Source: Schistocerca nitens (lineage: Eukaryota; Arthropoda; Insecta; Orthoptera; Acrididae). From it: a stretch of 64,000 nucleotides of DNA. The position numbers and the translations under genes were made by a program. Positions 12,691 through 24,621 of this stretch are shown here, in pieces. Under the pieces are notes generated by a model. That model saw nothing but the letters and a program-made list of their open reading frames with translations, was not told the DNA's origin and did no database searches. Location of the stretch: positions 68,274,501 through 68,338,500 of the forward strand of contig NC_064614.1 of NCBI RefSeq assembly GCF_023898315.1, read 5' to 3'. Numbering within the stretch: position 1 is the first letter of the stretch; each line of letters opens with the position of its first letter.

Positions 12691-13241
12691 GCGCAACGGT
12701 CGATTCGTGACGTCATTAAAACTCTGCCTGAGATCGTGGAGTAACGGCGACATATTGTCATGGAGCTTGTAGTGCGGAAGTATTAACGCCGACGTAAGGA
12801 ACACAAGAGAAATTGTCGTTTGGTAACACCGATAAATTTGCAGCAACAGGGACAAATTCTGGTGTCCGATGTCACTCGTCGGTTTTGAACAATGACGTCA
12901 TACCAGAGGCAAGCACACTACATAGAGGCAATCTCTGAAAGGAGCGGAGGGTATTCGTAAACAAAGGTAAGTAGCATACGATAAAATTACAGTCACAATT
13001 CACACCATTATTTACTAAACCACGAATTGTATCGAAACGAAATGAGATAACGAAAATAAATACGAAGAAAACAAAAGAGAACTTATATGAATGTGAAATA
13101 AATTTTGTCTTAATACGTGCAAGTAAAGAAAGGATAGAGAAAACTCGATATTACAGTGTAGCATATGGCGAAGTCGTAATATCATAAAATAGCCTTAATT
13201 TATAATAAAAATTATTGAATATAATGTTACTACCGCGGGAA
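12691..13241. other. Unassigned stretch
   Basis: No gene or repeat recognised. It is A+T-rich toward 13,200. Confidence 0.5.
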
Positions 13242-14399
13242 TGTGGGGGCTTGTCGGAGGGAGAAACTGAAATGTAACACAACAATGGCAAAATGGGTTA
13301 ATAATAACGTATATGAAACTGTACTATGGAGCGTGGAAACATCTATAGAGAAATTCTAAAAAAAAAAGCCGGTACACAAATAATGGAAATTCGCAAAAAG
13401 TTAGAAATATTGGAATCGATAGCTAGAATAGACATATTCACGTTAATTGGAGTTACCGATCCCAATATTAGTTTCTCGCCACTGTTCAGAGAATGCAAGT
13501 GCAAAAATCCTATTACATTTGTGTGCAAAACTACCGCAAAAGAGATATAAATAATGAATCATACAATAATAGTAAACCGTAACTAGAATTAACATGTTAC
13601 ATAGGTTAATTCTAGTTGCCAACAGTTCGATGGTTCATGACTGTGGACACGTTTGCAGTATGTGTGTGAACTCGGTTTTTGTAGGATCTCTAGAGCTCTA
13701 ATTAATCTTGGAACTACTGCGAAGAAGTGACAAATATTGTAGGTCACGATTCCAGGATTTTTCATTAATAATAACGGAGAGTGTAATACCAAATGTAGAA
13801 ATCCTGTAACAATATAGCGCATACACTAGTTGCAAAAACGATCTAAATAACTAACAATGAATGGTTTGAATCTGTAGCTATATAGGTCAGTTCTAGTTAC
13901 CAAATCCAATATTTGTTACTTTTTCACAATAGCTCGGATAGCAATTACGTATCCAAAAATCGAAAAACAAAACGATCTAATTAACTCACCATGAATGGTT
14001 GGAATCTGTAATTATATATGTCAGTTCTAGTTACCAAGTCCAATATTTGTTACTTTTTCACAATGGTTCAGACAGCAATTACGAATGCAGAAATCTTATT
14101 ACATTTCAGTCCACACACATGCTGCAAAAACTGTCAAAAAAATTAACCACGGAATGATTTAAATCGATAACTAGAATTGACATATGTAGCTTGATTCTAA
14201 TTAGCGATTTCAATATTTGTTATTTTGTGTGAGTTTTCATTACTTGTGTACCGGCTTTTTTTAAAGGATTTCTATGTTGGTTTCTCCACATTTGAAGCTA
14301 CTTCCCTTTTTATGGTACATATACGTTATTATTTACTTCATTTACTCATTCGTGTGTTACGTTTTAGTTTGATTGAGAGATGGCATGCCACACACTCAC
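13242..14399. mobile_element. Foldback element with long imperfect inverted ends and internal repeat units
   Basis: The two ends are inverted copies: left blocks GTAACACA, TAATAATAACGTATATG, GAGAAATTCT and AGCCGGTACACAAATAATGGAAA recur in reverse complement at 14380-14240 in the same order. The arms are about 170 bp and imperfect. Between them are about five diverged units of roughly 130-290 bp sharing a TAACTAGAATT...ACAT core (near 13419, 13581, 13873, 14005, 14166) and a CCAATATTTGTTAC block. One unit contains a perfect 13-bp stem (13581-13593 with 13605-13617). No transposase is present and the outermost ends are uncertain, so it is a non-autonomous element of unknown superfamily. Confidence 0.65.
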
Positions 14400-14562
14400 C
14401 TTAACAACATCGTCAGTCAAATTAACTTTCGAATTTTAGGGCATGATCTTGGTATTACCCAGTACTACATTTAGTACACATGGTTTATGACTTTTTTTGC
14501 ATGAATGCTCTGATAACTGGATGTGTAACCTGTAGAGAATTTATACCTGAGAGGAACGAGTG

Positions 14563-14741
14563 TGCCGGCCACTGTGGTCGAGCGGTTCTAGGCGCTTCAG
14601 TCCGGAACCAGGCGGCTGCTACGGTTGCAGGTTCGAATCCTGCCTCGGGCATGGATGTGTGTGATGTCCTTAGATTGGTTAGGCTGAAGTAGTTCTAAGT
14701 CCAAGGGACTGATGATCTCAGAGATGTTAAGTCCCATTTTT
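14563..14741 (+). repeat. tRNA-derived SINE, main family, short tail
   Basis: It has the GCCGGCC head, box A near 14574 and box B GGTTCGAATCC near 14630. The 3' end stops after GTCCCATTTTT and lacks the usual GCTCAGAGCC block. Flanks GAGGAACGAGTG (14551) and GAGGATTGAGTG (14742) are a near-perfect target duplication, so the short tail was probably present at insertion. Confidence 0.85.
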
Positions 14742-14910
14742 GAGGATTGAGTGGAGGCGACAGAGAACAGGGAGAGGGAGATGGAATGGGGCCATAAATT
14801 CTCAGTTCTGCGATCAGGCTGTGTGCGTGATTCTGGAAAGCAGCTCCACATGGATCGTACCAGCAGAAGGACTTTTGGCCATAGCACTCTCCTCCATCCG
14901 TTTAGGGTTA

Positions 14911-15111
14911 GCCGGCCGAGGTGGTCTCGCGGTTCTAGGCCCGCAGTCCGGAACCGTGCGACTGCTACGGTCGCAGGTTCGAATCCTGCCTCGGGCATGG
15001 ATGTGTGTGATGTCCTTAGGTTAGTTAGGTTTAAGTAGTTCTAAGTTCTTGGGGACTGATAACCACAGCAGTTGAGTCCCATAGTGCTCAGAGCCATTTG
15101 AACCATTTGAA
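14911..15111 (+). repeat. tRNA-derived SINE, main family
   Basis: Full-length copy with box A (TGGTCTCGCGGTTCTAGG) and box B (GGTTCGAATCC). It is bracketed by a perfect 13-bp duplication CCGTTTAGGGTTA (14898-14910 and 15112-15124). The perfect duplication suggests a fairly recent insertion. Confidence 0.93.
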
Positions 15112-15124
15112 CCGTTTAGGGTTA

Positions 15125-16352
15125 GACAGGAGGACGCTTGTTCGCAAAAAACTTTACCTGGGACAGGCGGCATTCATCAAGAAGGCGATCAGCTGGCGGA
15201 AAGTTGGTGAAGGACACCATTGAAGACAGACTACTGTAAATTGGGAATTTGTGCAAATAGTAGGCAGGTCATAACTCCATGCATTTTCATGTTAGAGGCT
15301 AGGGCGATGTGGACAGAGTGGCTGGTGCACGTGTTGAGTGGAGGCAAGACTGTAACGCCCCTGACGCCTGGAAGTCGCCACGTTCTTCTAGCGTGAGGCA
15401 AAATCATATACATTTTACTGGAATAACTGTCTGGAAAGCTCAATAGCCCTCTTTCAGAAATTGGTCGGCCTCGGATGATTCGATCTCTCCATAAATGGGG
15501 GGGTGTGGTCTTGCCAAGGTAGACCTTTTTTTTCCCAAAAACATGGCCATGCTTACTGTGGGAACAACGCCTCCCTAGGCCAAAGTCTCCTTTTTCCAGA
15601 TAAGAGAGATTTGGGGTCGATGATTGACTCGTCTCAGGATATGCAAAGTGGAGGCTTGTTTCCCTGCAGGGGAGCCCCATTGCTGTGTCTGGATTGGCTA
15701 CCAGGCCAACAGAACAGTCAATGATCAGAGGGTAGTTTCATTGGTTTTTACTCTGTGGGGCGACATCGTTTTTGATAATTCGGCTCTGATACCAAAGCTT
15801 GGTGGAAAGTCGTGGTGATTCTTTGCCTTCTTCCTTTTCTGGTCCTCCCCTGGTCGAGAACTTCAGGTCTTGCCCTAGTGGGTGCGACTTGTGGCCTGTA
15901 TTTGTGGTGGACTAAGAGCCAGCAGCAATTTCCACACTTACATACAGTGGAACTGCATATCACCTCAGACATACCGTGTGAACAAGGGTGAACTTATCAG
16001 TCCTGCATCGGCCGTCTGACGTTTCACAATCCCACCACGTAGCGTCGTGCCTTTAGGTCAAGGCCAGATCAGCGAATGGGTGCCGTCACACTGAAGTCAG
16101 ATGGAATTTCAGGTCTCTGATTGGGACGTTTCCCGCGTTCTGATAATCAACACGCTGGACCGTGTAATTTGCAAATTACCGTGGATGCACCAGAACATTA
16201 AAGATGCCGCAGAGCACCGCTGCTCGTCCACAGTTCGCCGTTTTCTGCTGCTACCTGAACAAAGGTGAATGTGTAACATACCGCTGCTCCAGCCTAGGGT
16301 TGTTTAATGATATTCACCGCTCCCTGTTGCCAGGTGAATCAGTGTGTTACAC
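15125..16352. other. Unassigned stretch
   Basis: More G+C-rich than its surroundings, with several ORFs up to 149 codons (15231-15680, minus). None shows a known motif, the frames overlap on both strands, and no repeat ends were found. Together with 14754-14897, the sequence before the SINE insertion, it may be part of one older unknown repeat. Confidence 0.4.
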
Positions 16353-16364
16353 TTGGTTGCAGTT

Positions 16365-16556
16365 CAAAGGGGGCTCTGAGCACTATGGGACTTAACATCT
16401 TAGGTCATCAGTCCCCTAGAACTTAGAACTAGTTAAACCTAACTAACCTAAGGACATCACACACATCCATGCCCGAGGCAGGATTCGAACCTGCGACCTT
16501 AGCAGTCGCGCGGTTCCGGACTGCGCGCCTAGAACCGCGAGACCACCGTGGCCGGC
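16365..16556 (-). repeat. tRNA-derived SINE, main family
   Basis: Reverse-complement copy running from GGGCTCTGAGCAC to GGCCGGC. A perfect 10-bp duplication GGTTGCAGTT (16355-16364 and 16557-16566) fixes both ends. Confidence 0.92.
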
Positions 16557-16566
16557 GGTTGCAGTT

Positions 16567-17340
16567 GATTCCATTTGAATACAGTTGTGCCTCACAGTGG
16601 ATTCATGTAAACAAACTCAGATCGCATTGTAAAAGGAATTAATTCAGGGGAGAATTTGTATACTATCCCTTTCCTGGTTTTTATTTGTCATTTTTTGTAT
16701 AAGATTTGTCAGCTAGTCGATGTTATAAAATGATTAATAAAAGTTGTCACTATTTTGTAAACTTAAACACGTCACAGTCCTCATTCACACTCCCTCAATT
16801 ATTCACTATTTTTATTTTGTGGTGGTGGTGCGGGGCGGCGGATGAGGAAAATTTACTGTTGTATAAATGTTTGAAGAATGTAGAAACACTGCATTTCCCG
16901 GCCGATTAACCATATGTGCGGCGGCGGGTGGAAATATTGTTGTTAAAGATGTTCCTATTATTTAGAATGTTATTTATGCTGTCTTTCGCCGTTCTCAACA
17001 CTGGCTCTCTAACTACAATATTGGCAACCAGAAAGTGATTAGCAAAACATGAAGCCTGTAATTAGAATTCCTAGTGCCCACTTCATCTGAGAATACACTT
17101 ATAGTTACAGCTTATAGCTCTGAGGAATTAGGAGATTGTCCGGGATTTATAATCAAAAACGGTCGTGAAAAAAAAAAAAAAAAACGTTCTGTATTCTGAA
17201 AGTCGCAGATGAAAACAAAAGAATCCACACAATCTATCTAACCGAGCAGTTCAGAGTCTAATGCGCTGATGCCACTATAACTGTCCAAGTTAAATATTTA
17301 AATGAATGCTCGCCATAATTTGATGATTAGTTTCATCAAA
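16567..17340. other. Unassigned stretch
   Basis: A run of about 16 A at 17169-17184 is the only simple repeat. No gene or family recognised. Confidence 0.5.
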
Positions 17341-18440
17341 CGCCACGCTAAATAATTGGTAGAATGTCTGTCCCGCGGCGGCACGTGAAAATACGACATA
17401 CGCAAACTGAAGATAGATAATTAAAGTCAACCCAGAATTAACACTTCACTCGAAAATGATTTCATGGTTACGAGTATTCCGAGTAACTTAATACGGCATC
17501 CGAGGCTGTTTGTAGCAATGATACCGACGCGACGCGACTCCCAACACAGATGGCGTGCTATTCAGCGTCTGGGGAGAACTGGGGCCTTGCTTCCTCGCGC
17601 AGCGTTCTTATATATAAAGCCGCGGTGCGGACGGCTAAGGGAACGCCTGATCAAATCGGCTTTCCCGACTAGCCGCTGGGCTAGTAATGCACCACATTAA
17701 GTTATTGAATAAATCATAGCTTTTTTTGCTGATGGCCGATGAAGCTCTCAATTTGAATGTGCATTCAACACACAGGTAAGTAATCATAATAAAAGTTTGA
17801 TGTGGCTAAGTTAAATATTTTGGGCGAGAGAATTAATTTAATTACACTGCACGCAGTAGACGAGCTCTGAACTGGCCCTTTGGAGATACGCTATCGCTAT
17901 AGTTTTATAGTTATTCAAATGAAACTTCTCACATCTTTATGGTTATAGCGGATCTCCATTGTACTTAAATATAAACATCCTAGCCGTATTTATTAGCCCA
18001 CTTAATCTACCTTGCTTCCTTAATTTTTAAGACAAAAACCAGAAAATCATGAATTTTCACTAAAATTTTAATTTGTGAGATCCAGAAGACTGTTTCTATT
18101 AAATATTTATGAAAAAGGAATCTAAATATAAATTTTTAATTCCCTAGCTCTTTTCTGTTGCGCCAATGATTTTTACAGAAAAACGTCGAAATTTCGAAAA
18201 TGGCTAAAGTTATCGAACTGATATTCAACACATAGTAATTTAGTATTACTCCTGACATGCTAGAAATGTTTTAGGTTATTTGCTTGATTTTTAAAGTATT
18301 GCGCAACATTTATGACGTCAGAGCTAGTTACAACGGACGGCTGGCACACAATGGAAAGACTGATGTGAATTTACTACGGCATGAATAGGCTGCTTCCCTA
18401 CAGTGGTACGTCGGAACACCATCAATTTAAGGTTCAATCT
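17341..18440 (+). repeat. Probable dispersed repeat with promoter-like signals
   Basis: This contains a TATATAAAG box at 17611-17619 in G+C-rich surroundings, an AATAAA at 17708-17713 and a consensus splice donor CAG|GTAAGT at 17773-17781, all on plus and in that order. The spacing would suit an LTR (promoter then poly(A) signal) or a short first exon. I have a feeling of having seen this text as a locust repeat, but no ends, duplications or coding sequence are visible, so the assignment is tentative. Confidence 0.35.
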
Positions 18441-19774
18441 TATTAAATTAATTAATTTGATTATTAATCTGAGTTCTGAAAGTGACTATAGGCATAGACA
18501 ACAAAAGTGCCAAAAGTAAATTCACTAATTTCATATATAAAAATAAAGGGCGCAGCTCACTATTTGAAGGTTACTCAGAAGATAATGCTTTTCTTTATGT
18601 AAATATAATAACATTTGGCTGTAATAGATCGTTACAGATACCATTTGACAAAAGAAATAAAAGCCCTGTGTCAGTTCCACACCATCATTAGACGTGAGGA
18701 CGTGAGGTCATTACGAAACGTGTACCGATCACAAGCCTATCGCCCAAATGAGAGACCATCTATAAACACACCTCAGCTTTTTCTCCTATCAGCTCTATTT
18801 ATAGCTACTAAGAAACGTAGCTGTTGATTATCTGATCTCACAGTCTCTAAATAGGGCAAAGGAAAGCAACGACTCCATACAAATGTATTCAGCTGCCCTT
18901 TTGTTCAATACCGAAGTGTCCGGTACTAATAACGAATGGAAAGGGAATTCGGATCCATGCTTTAGCCATCTGTCACCGGGCGTCGTTATTATGCGTTCAT
19001 ATTTCTATATTTTTTCATCAGCAACCGGCTTCGCCATTTCAAAGCGCCAGCCTGCTACAATATTTCAAATGAAAATGCGTTTGAGTTGTCGACAGAAATT
19101 TTATTTTTATTTTCGTGCGCCGACGAACTTTACCGGCTAATCTTCTTCGTCACACATGGATACTGTATGTTAAATTATTGATACCGAGGCTCTGGCTGCA
19201 AACTGTCACAATAATAAATGCCTCATTTCGTCGTTCCGTTCCGCTCGTATATTTATTCAGAACAGGAAGCGAACTAGCTCAGTCTGAGAGAGCGTTCCAC
19301 ACTGAATGAGCTGCTCTGTTACCAAACACAGGGCGCAGTTTGAGGCTTAAGTATCTGAGAAGGAACATCTGAAGTACAGATTTGTGTGGAAGTAGATCGT
19401 TAACGGTGGAACAACAGAAGAAGAAGAAAATTCAAGTGTTCGAAATCTGTGTTAGAGAAAGAAGCTGAAAATTGAGTGGACGGATGAGAAATGAAACGTT
19501 CCTCCTCATAATCGACAAGAATATGAATATTTGAAAAATACTGACTAGAAGAAACGAACAGAGGCCAACACTTAACTATTGTGTGACATCAAAGAAAAAT
19601 TTAACTGGTACTGCTGGGTACTAGAGACGGGCAAAACTAAGCGATGCACAGAGACATCCAACAAATAATCTAGAACGTTATGTGTGTCTCTCTCAGGTAT
19701 TGTCACAGTAGAAGAAGTTGAAGTTTTCCATATTCTGTGAAGCTGATGGAGGCCAGCGTTTGCATCATAAATTT
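18441..19774. other. Unassigned stretch
   Basis: A+T-rich; short ORFs only, none with known motifs. Confidence 0.5.
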
Positions 19775-20307
19775 ATGAAATAATTTATACTACTTCCGTC
19801 ATATTTCACTAATATTTATTAGCTCAGTGTGTTTCCAGCATGCTGCTACCATCAGGTTACATATACATTAATTTGAAGTATTATGAGCATTATTTGCTGC
19901 GTGTGCCAGTGACGTTCTGTGCAAGGTTAAATTCATTATGTAACCTCACTAGCACAAACAACAAATAATCCTCATCATCCTTCAGCTTAATGTATGTGTA
20001 GTTCTAATGCACCTGATAACGGCAGGCCGGCCGCGGTGACCGTGCGGTTCTGGCGCTGCAGTCCGGCACCGCGGGACCGCTACGGTCGCAGGTTCGAATC
20101 CTGCCTCGGGCATGGGTGTGTGTGATGTCATTAGGTTAGTTAGGTTTAAGTAGTTCTAAGTTCTAGGGGACTTATGACCTAAGATGTTGAGTCCCATAGT
20201 GCTCAGAGCCATTTGAACCATTTGATAACGGCAGAATGCTGCTGAAATTCTTCGTGCTAATAAATAGTAGTAAAAAGTAGCTGAAATTGTAACAATTACT
20301 TCATACA
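19775..20307. mobile_element. Imperfect palindromic element split by a SINE
   Basis: Blocks TGAAATAATTT, TATTTATTAGC, TTTCCAGC, ATCAGGT and ATTATTTG in 19775-19930 recur as reverse complements, in order, in 20017-19932 and, beyond the inserted SINE, in 20234-20305. Removing the SINE at 20025-20222 with one copy of its target duplication restores a continuous hairpin with arms of roughly 160 bp. No coding capacity; likely a MITE or foldback element. Outer ends are approximate. Confidence 0.6.
20025..20222 (+). repeat. tRNA-derived SINE, main family
   Basis: Full-length copy with a GGCCGGCCGCGG head and box B GGTTCGAATCC, ending in GCTCAGAGCCATTTGAACCATT. The perfect 11-bp duplication TGATAACGGCA (20014-20024 and 20223-20233) shows insertion into the right arm of the surrounding palindrome. 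Confidence 0.93.
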
Positions 20308-20318
20308 GGAGAAGAAGT

Positions 20319-20534
20319 GCCCGCATCTCGTGGTCGTGCGGTAGCGATCTCGCTTCCCACACCCGGGTTCCCGGGCTCGATTCCCGGCGGGGTCAGGGAT
20401 TTTCTCTGCCTCGTGATGGTTGGGTGTTGTGTGCTGTCCTTAGGTTAGTTAGGTTTAAGTAGTTCTAAGTTCTAGGGGACTGATGACCATAGATGTTAAG
20501 TCCCATAGTGCTCAGAGCCATTTGAACCATTTTT
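20319..20534 (+). repeat. SINE with a different tRNA head but the same 3' half
   Basis: The head GCCCGCATCTCGTGGTCGTG and box B GGCTCGATTCCC differ from the main family and resemble a different tRNA. From GTCCTTAGGTTAGTTAGG onward the text is essentially that of the main SINE down to GAACCATTTTT. A perfect 11-bp duplication GGAGAAGAAGT (20308-20318 and 20535-20545) flanks it. Confidence 0.9.
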
Positions 20535-20545
20535 GGAGAAGAAGT

Positions 20546-21649
20546 CGAAGCGGACCATATGGAAATCGCCAGATGGATAATGATACAAAAAGGTTACACA
20601 ACTAAATTAAAATTAGTCTAATCCCCTGGTCTAAGTTTTCTATTTCCCAATTTGGAACCCCTCTACCTCATTCACAGCCCGGGGGCATTTCACTGAAAGA
20701 AACCGAGTTATACGAGTACAATGACCAAGATCTTCAACAGCTAGTCGTGGCTCGACGAGGGCACAAAAATCCGTTAGGCGCCGAAATCGCAACATTTTTA
20801 GCAAAATTTAAATTGGCCATTGGTAAGTGAAAGCCTTGAAATGTGTCTTGAGCTTGATGATATGGAGAATGTTTCTGCCTGGTAATAATTTGACGTAATA
20901 TTCCTTTTCGAAATTGATGACATAATGCATACTGAAATCTTTCGTCGATGGCTTAATACTTGTGGAAAACTGTCATGAATATATCGTTCGGTTTCATAAT
21001 GTACAGTCTTTGGGTGACACCTTATGCGCACTTTGTTTATCTACACACGGCCTTTACTGAAACTTTCTGTATTGTATTGTAAGAGAACATACCCCGAGAG
21101 CCTGAGATACTTCTCGTCTGTTTTTCATGTTTTATGTATGTTAATAAATGTGTAAAATTTTACAGTGCGTGATTAGTTTTTCTGTGCAAATGATTCAAAA
21201 TCTTCGATAAGAGATGCGTGACTTCCTTACGAAAATTGGTAGTAGTACTACTGCATTCATCCATATCAATGGTTTTGTCCCACAGCCTTTCCCTTTACTT
21301 ATCCAGTTATTGTGTTCTATAACTATTTCGTCCTCTATCTGCCACATCATAAGTCACTCAACAAACAGTTCAATTCGTTGGGCAGTGAAATGCTCGAAAA
21401 TGGAATCACTCTCCTGACCAACTATGGATTGTATGGAAATATCCACCGAGTCATACACTTCACAAGGTGATTGGAAGGCGTTCGACAGTCAGGTGGAATT
21501 GGAGAGCCACATAATTATTCCGTACTGCAGTGGACCATTGTTACTACCTAGCGTAGCAAAGAAATTTTCTTGAATTCAATTTGTTATGCGATATCACATT
21601 TTAATCTCTCAATATCGAAAGGAAGGAAGCAAGATTGTGTAGATTCGAG
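20546..21649. other. Unassigned stretch
   Basis: No gene or repeat recognised. ORFs of up to about 77 codons lack motifs. Confidence 0.5.
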
Positions 21650-21811
21650 TGCGCACGGAGACTTTCAGACAGTCGTTCTTCCCGCGAACCATACGCGACT
21701 GGAACAGAAAAGGGAGGTAATGACAGTGGCACGTAAAGTGCCTTCCGCCAAACACCGTTGGGTGGCTTGCGGAGTATAAATGTAGACGTAGATGTAGATG
21801 TAGATGTAGAT
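21650..21811 (+). mobile_element. Severely 5'-truncated LINE end with GTAGAT tail
   Basis: The last codons of a LINE reverse-transcriptase ORF (plus-strand text around 21660-21725 reading like ...DSRSSR..YATG...) are followed by a short 3' UTR ending GCGGAGTATAAATGTAGA and a (GTAGAT)n tail at 21779-21811. The end resembles the 3' end of the LINE at 25944-27665 (TTGCAGAGTATACATGTAGACG), so it is probably a relative in the CR1/jockey group. Confidence 0.65.
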
Positions 21812-23837
21812 CTGATACTGAGAGTTGGTTGTTACACCCACAATCTTCGTTAAGCAATTTGCAAATGTCACCACAGAAGTATTTTGAGTGTTAGTCAACG
21901 CAGTTTTTCCGCAATGATACAGTTTTGTACTTCTTCATCGATAGCGTATAGCATAGTTTTTCCTTGGGTCAATTGCTAGGTATTAAGAAATTATTTATTG
22001 AGCTCCAGCCGAGCTGAATACTTTGGCCACTGTGCGCCTAGTTGAATGGTTTAGCAAGTACTTAGTGTTGTGTCGAGCTTAGTAGAGGTACCTGTTACGC
22101 AGTCTGAAGGAGGGGGTAGCTATTTCTAACTTTCCATTGTGGTAAGATTTACTTCGGCGTTGTGCATCGTGAGCATAGAGTATGCATTTGCGGTTTTTCG
22201 CAGAAATCGCGTAGATCATGCGTAATTATTTTCTTAGTTTGTAACATGAAACAGTATCGTCAATGATTTGTTCTACATAGTTCATTATCCGCCATCCAAT
22301 AACATGTTTGCCGCTACAGCCATGAAAGCTAACTTCTGTTGAGTTAACGTATTCTGTACCGTCTTTTAATCAGTGTTTTCTACATAGAACTTTCTTCACC
22401 TATTTTGTGCAGAATCTCCACATCTCTTAACAGATCTGTCCATGGGAGTTTCCGTGTTCTTCTATAACATCATATCACAAGCGCTCGGTTCTCTCCACAG
22501 TCCATGATACGCTTCCGCAGAACACTGCGTTCCACAGGTATGTTCTTAGAAATGTTTCTAAATAGAAGTCTTGCAGGTTTCTTGATGCAGAAGGCTGTAT
22601 GCCTGTACTTGTCTGCTACATATGACGTTCTTGCTTCATCCACTACTTTGTTCAAACTGAGCACAAGTACTTCGCCTGCTACTTGTGTCTCAATTTTGAC
22701 ATTACGTTTGTAGCTAATTTCACTGTTGCTGCTCTTCAATACTTCTCATTATTTTTTTCTTTCTTGTTCACGTAATCGAAACTTCTTGGGCTACTAATTA
22801 TTTAGAAGACCGAGTAGAGCTCACAGGACGCTTGACGCTAGTCAAACAGTTTAAAGATTAAAAGTGAGATGTATTCTACCAGAATTAACGTTCAGTCTAG
22901 ACTAGCCATGACTAATGTCCTATGCTGCTTACAAGAAGGAGGAACACCGACAGAGATGTGAACCGATTAATACAATAATCGATAAATGAAAATACAAAAT
23001 TCCTTAAATACCACCTCCTGTAGTTACGAGCTAGAAAGAACTGATTGCAGGGAATCGTAACATGTTGGACAGAACTGAATCTATGAGACAACTATCGAGG
23101 TAATAAAGGAAGACGGAGAGACAAGTGTGGTGAGGGGACTAGGGTGAGGGGCAGGAGTGTTGGAGGTTGCTGAGACGTCTTACCACAGCGCTGAAGATGT
23201 TGTACCGTGACAACCGTCGATGCAACCGAACACGCAGAATGAAGGCTGTCTTGCCTCTACGTGAGTAACGTAACTATTTTCTGGTCAGGATAAGGAACTG
23301 GCTGACTGAAACTGACTCAAAGCGGCAAGTGCCAAGAACAGAACTACACTGGACTGGAGACGTCTGGCTGCAAGCACCGGTCCGGAAAGGAGCTGGCATA
23401 AATTTAGGCTAAGGCAACTTTGTTCTAGTGTTATATGACCATATGATCTTGTAGTGTCCACTCGATACTGAGCTTCCAAGCTCTAAAAGTAGGCACAGCA
23501 TCAACAGATTGTAGGAGCAGTTCCAACGACTATCTGATCATATAAACGACATATTCTGACCACAGAGGTTTCACGCCCTGCCTTGGCTCCCACCGTCGAA
23601 CGCAGTCGTCTTAGTATCAGCGTGTCTCCTCAAAGAAAAAGAAGCGAGCCAGGTGATTTTTTTGTCTGAATTTAACGATTGTGGACGTCTTAAGGAAATA
23701 ATTAAATTCTAATTAAATCCTCACATAATGATCGCGTCTAGAATCAGATTCAAGAATACTGTTACTCAGTAAGTCTCCGTTCTCTACGTCCCTAGTAACG
23801 GGTTAATTTCCATTTAAAGCACTGGGAGCGTTGAAAT
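21812..23837. other. Mostly unassigned; possible LINE relic at 22440-22745
   Basis: In 22440-22745 the minus strand gives ETQVAGEVLVLSLNKV...RNISKNIPVERSVLRKRI, faintly like the region after the RTE reverse-transcriptase core, but too decayed to be sure. The remainder shows no gene or repeat. Confidence 0.35.
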
Positions 23838-23850
23838 ATAGTACGGGGTG

Positions 23851-24382
23851 TTTCCAGAATGAGATTTTCACTCTGCAGCGGAGTGTGCGCTGATATGAAA
23901 CTTCCTGGCAGATTAAAACTGTGTGCCGGACCGAGACTCGAACTCGGGAGCTTCGCCTTTCGCGGGCAAGTGCTCTACCGTCTGAGCTACCCAACATGAC
24001 TCACGTCCCGTCCTCATAGCTTTTCTTCTGCCAGTACCTCGAGTTCGAGTCTCTGTCCAGCACACAGTTTTAATCTGCCAGGAAGTTTCATATCAGCGCA
24101 CACTCCGCTGCGGAGTGAAAAATCTCATTTTGGAAACATCCCCCAAGCTGGGGCTAAGCCATGTCTCTACAATATCCTTTCTTTCAGGAGTGCCAGTTCT
24201 GCGAGGTTTGCAGGAGAGCTTTAAAGATTGGAGGGTAGGAGACGGGGTACTGGCAGAAGTTAAAGCTGTGAAGACGGGGCGTGAGTCGTGCTTGGGTAGC
24301 TCAGGTGGTAGAGCACTTGCCCGCAAAGGTCCCGAGTTCGAGTCTCGGTCCGACACACAGTTTTAATCTGTCAGGAAGTTTC
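23851..24382. mobile_element. Foldback repeat built from tRNA-like modules
   Basis: Arm 23859-23925 (ATTTTCACTCTGCAGCGGAG ... GATTAAAACTGTGTGC) is repeated in reverse complement at 24058-24132, and part again at 24349-24382. Between them sit two tRNA-like modules in opposite orientation: on minus near 23930-24000 (GGGTAGCTCAGACGGTAGAGC ending in box B GAGTTCGAGTCTCGG) and on plus near 24293-24355. Neither has proper acceptor stems, so they are not tRNA genes. A perfect 13-bp repeat ATAGTACGGGGTG flanks the unit (23838-23850 and 24383-24395), consistent with a single insertion. Confidence 0.75.
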
Positions 24383-24621
24383 ATAGTACGGGGTGGCCTA
24401 AAAGTCCGTTAACATTCGCAAATGAAGTAATTCACGGAATAATGTAGGTAGGGAAGTAAAGCTTGACACAAATTCCTGAAATGACATCTGGTTTTATTGA
24501 AAACGAAAACAAGTGAAAGAAGCGATAAAGAGATGGCGCTGGATAACGACACGTCAGTGACGCTGCTTGACAATCGTGAATAAAATGAGCTGTAGTGAAA
24601 CAGAAGTTTAGATGCGCCAGC

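Noticed and set aside
15231..15680. 149-codon minus ORF as a gene
   Set aside because: No motif, overlapping plus-strand ORFs of similar length, no flanking structure.
23930..24000. tRNA gene on minus
   Set aside because: Has box A and box B but no matching acceptor stem, and the anticodon loop lacks U33; it is a module of a repeat.
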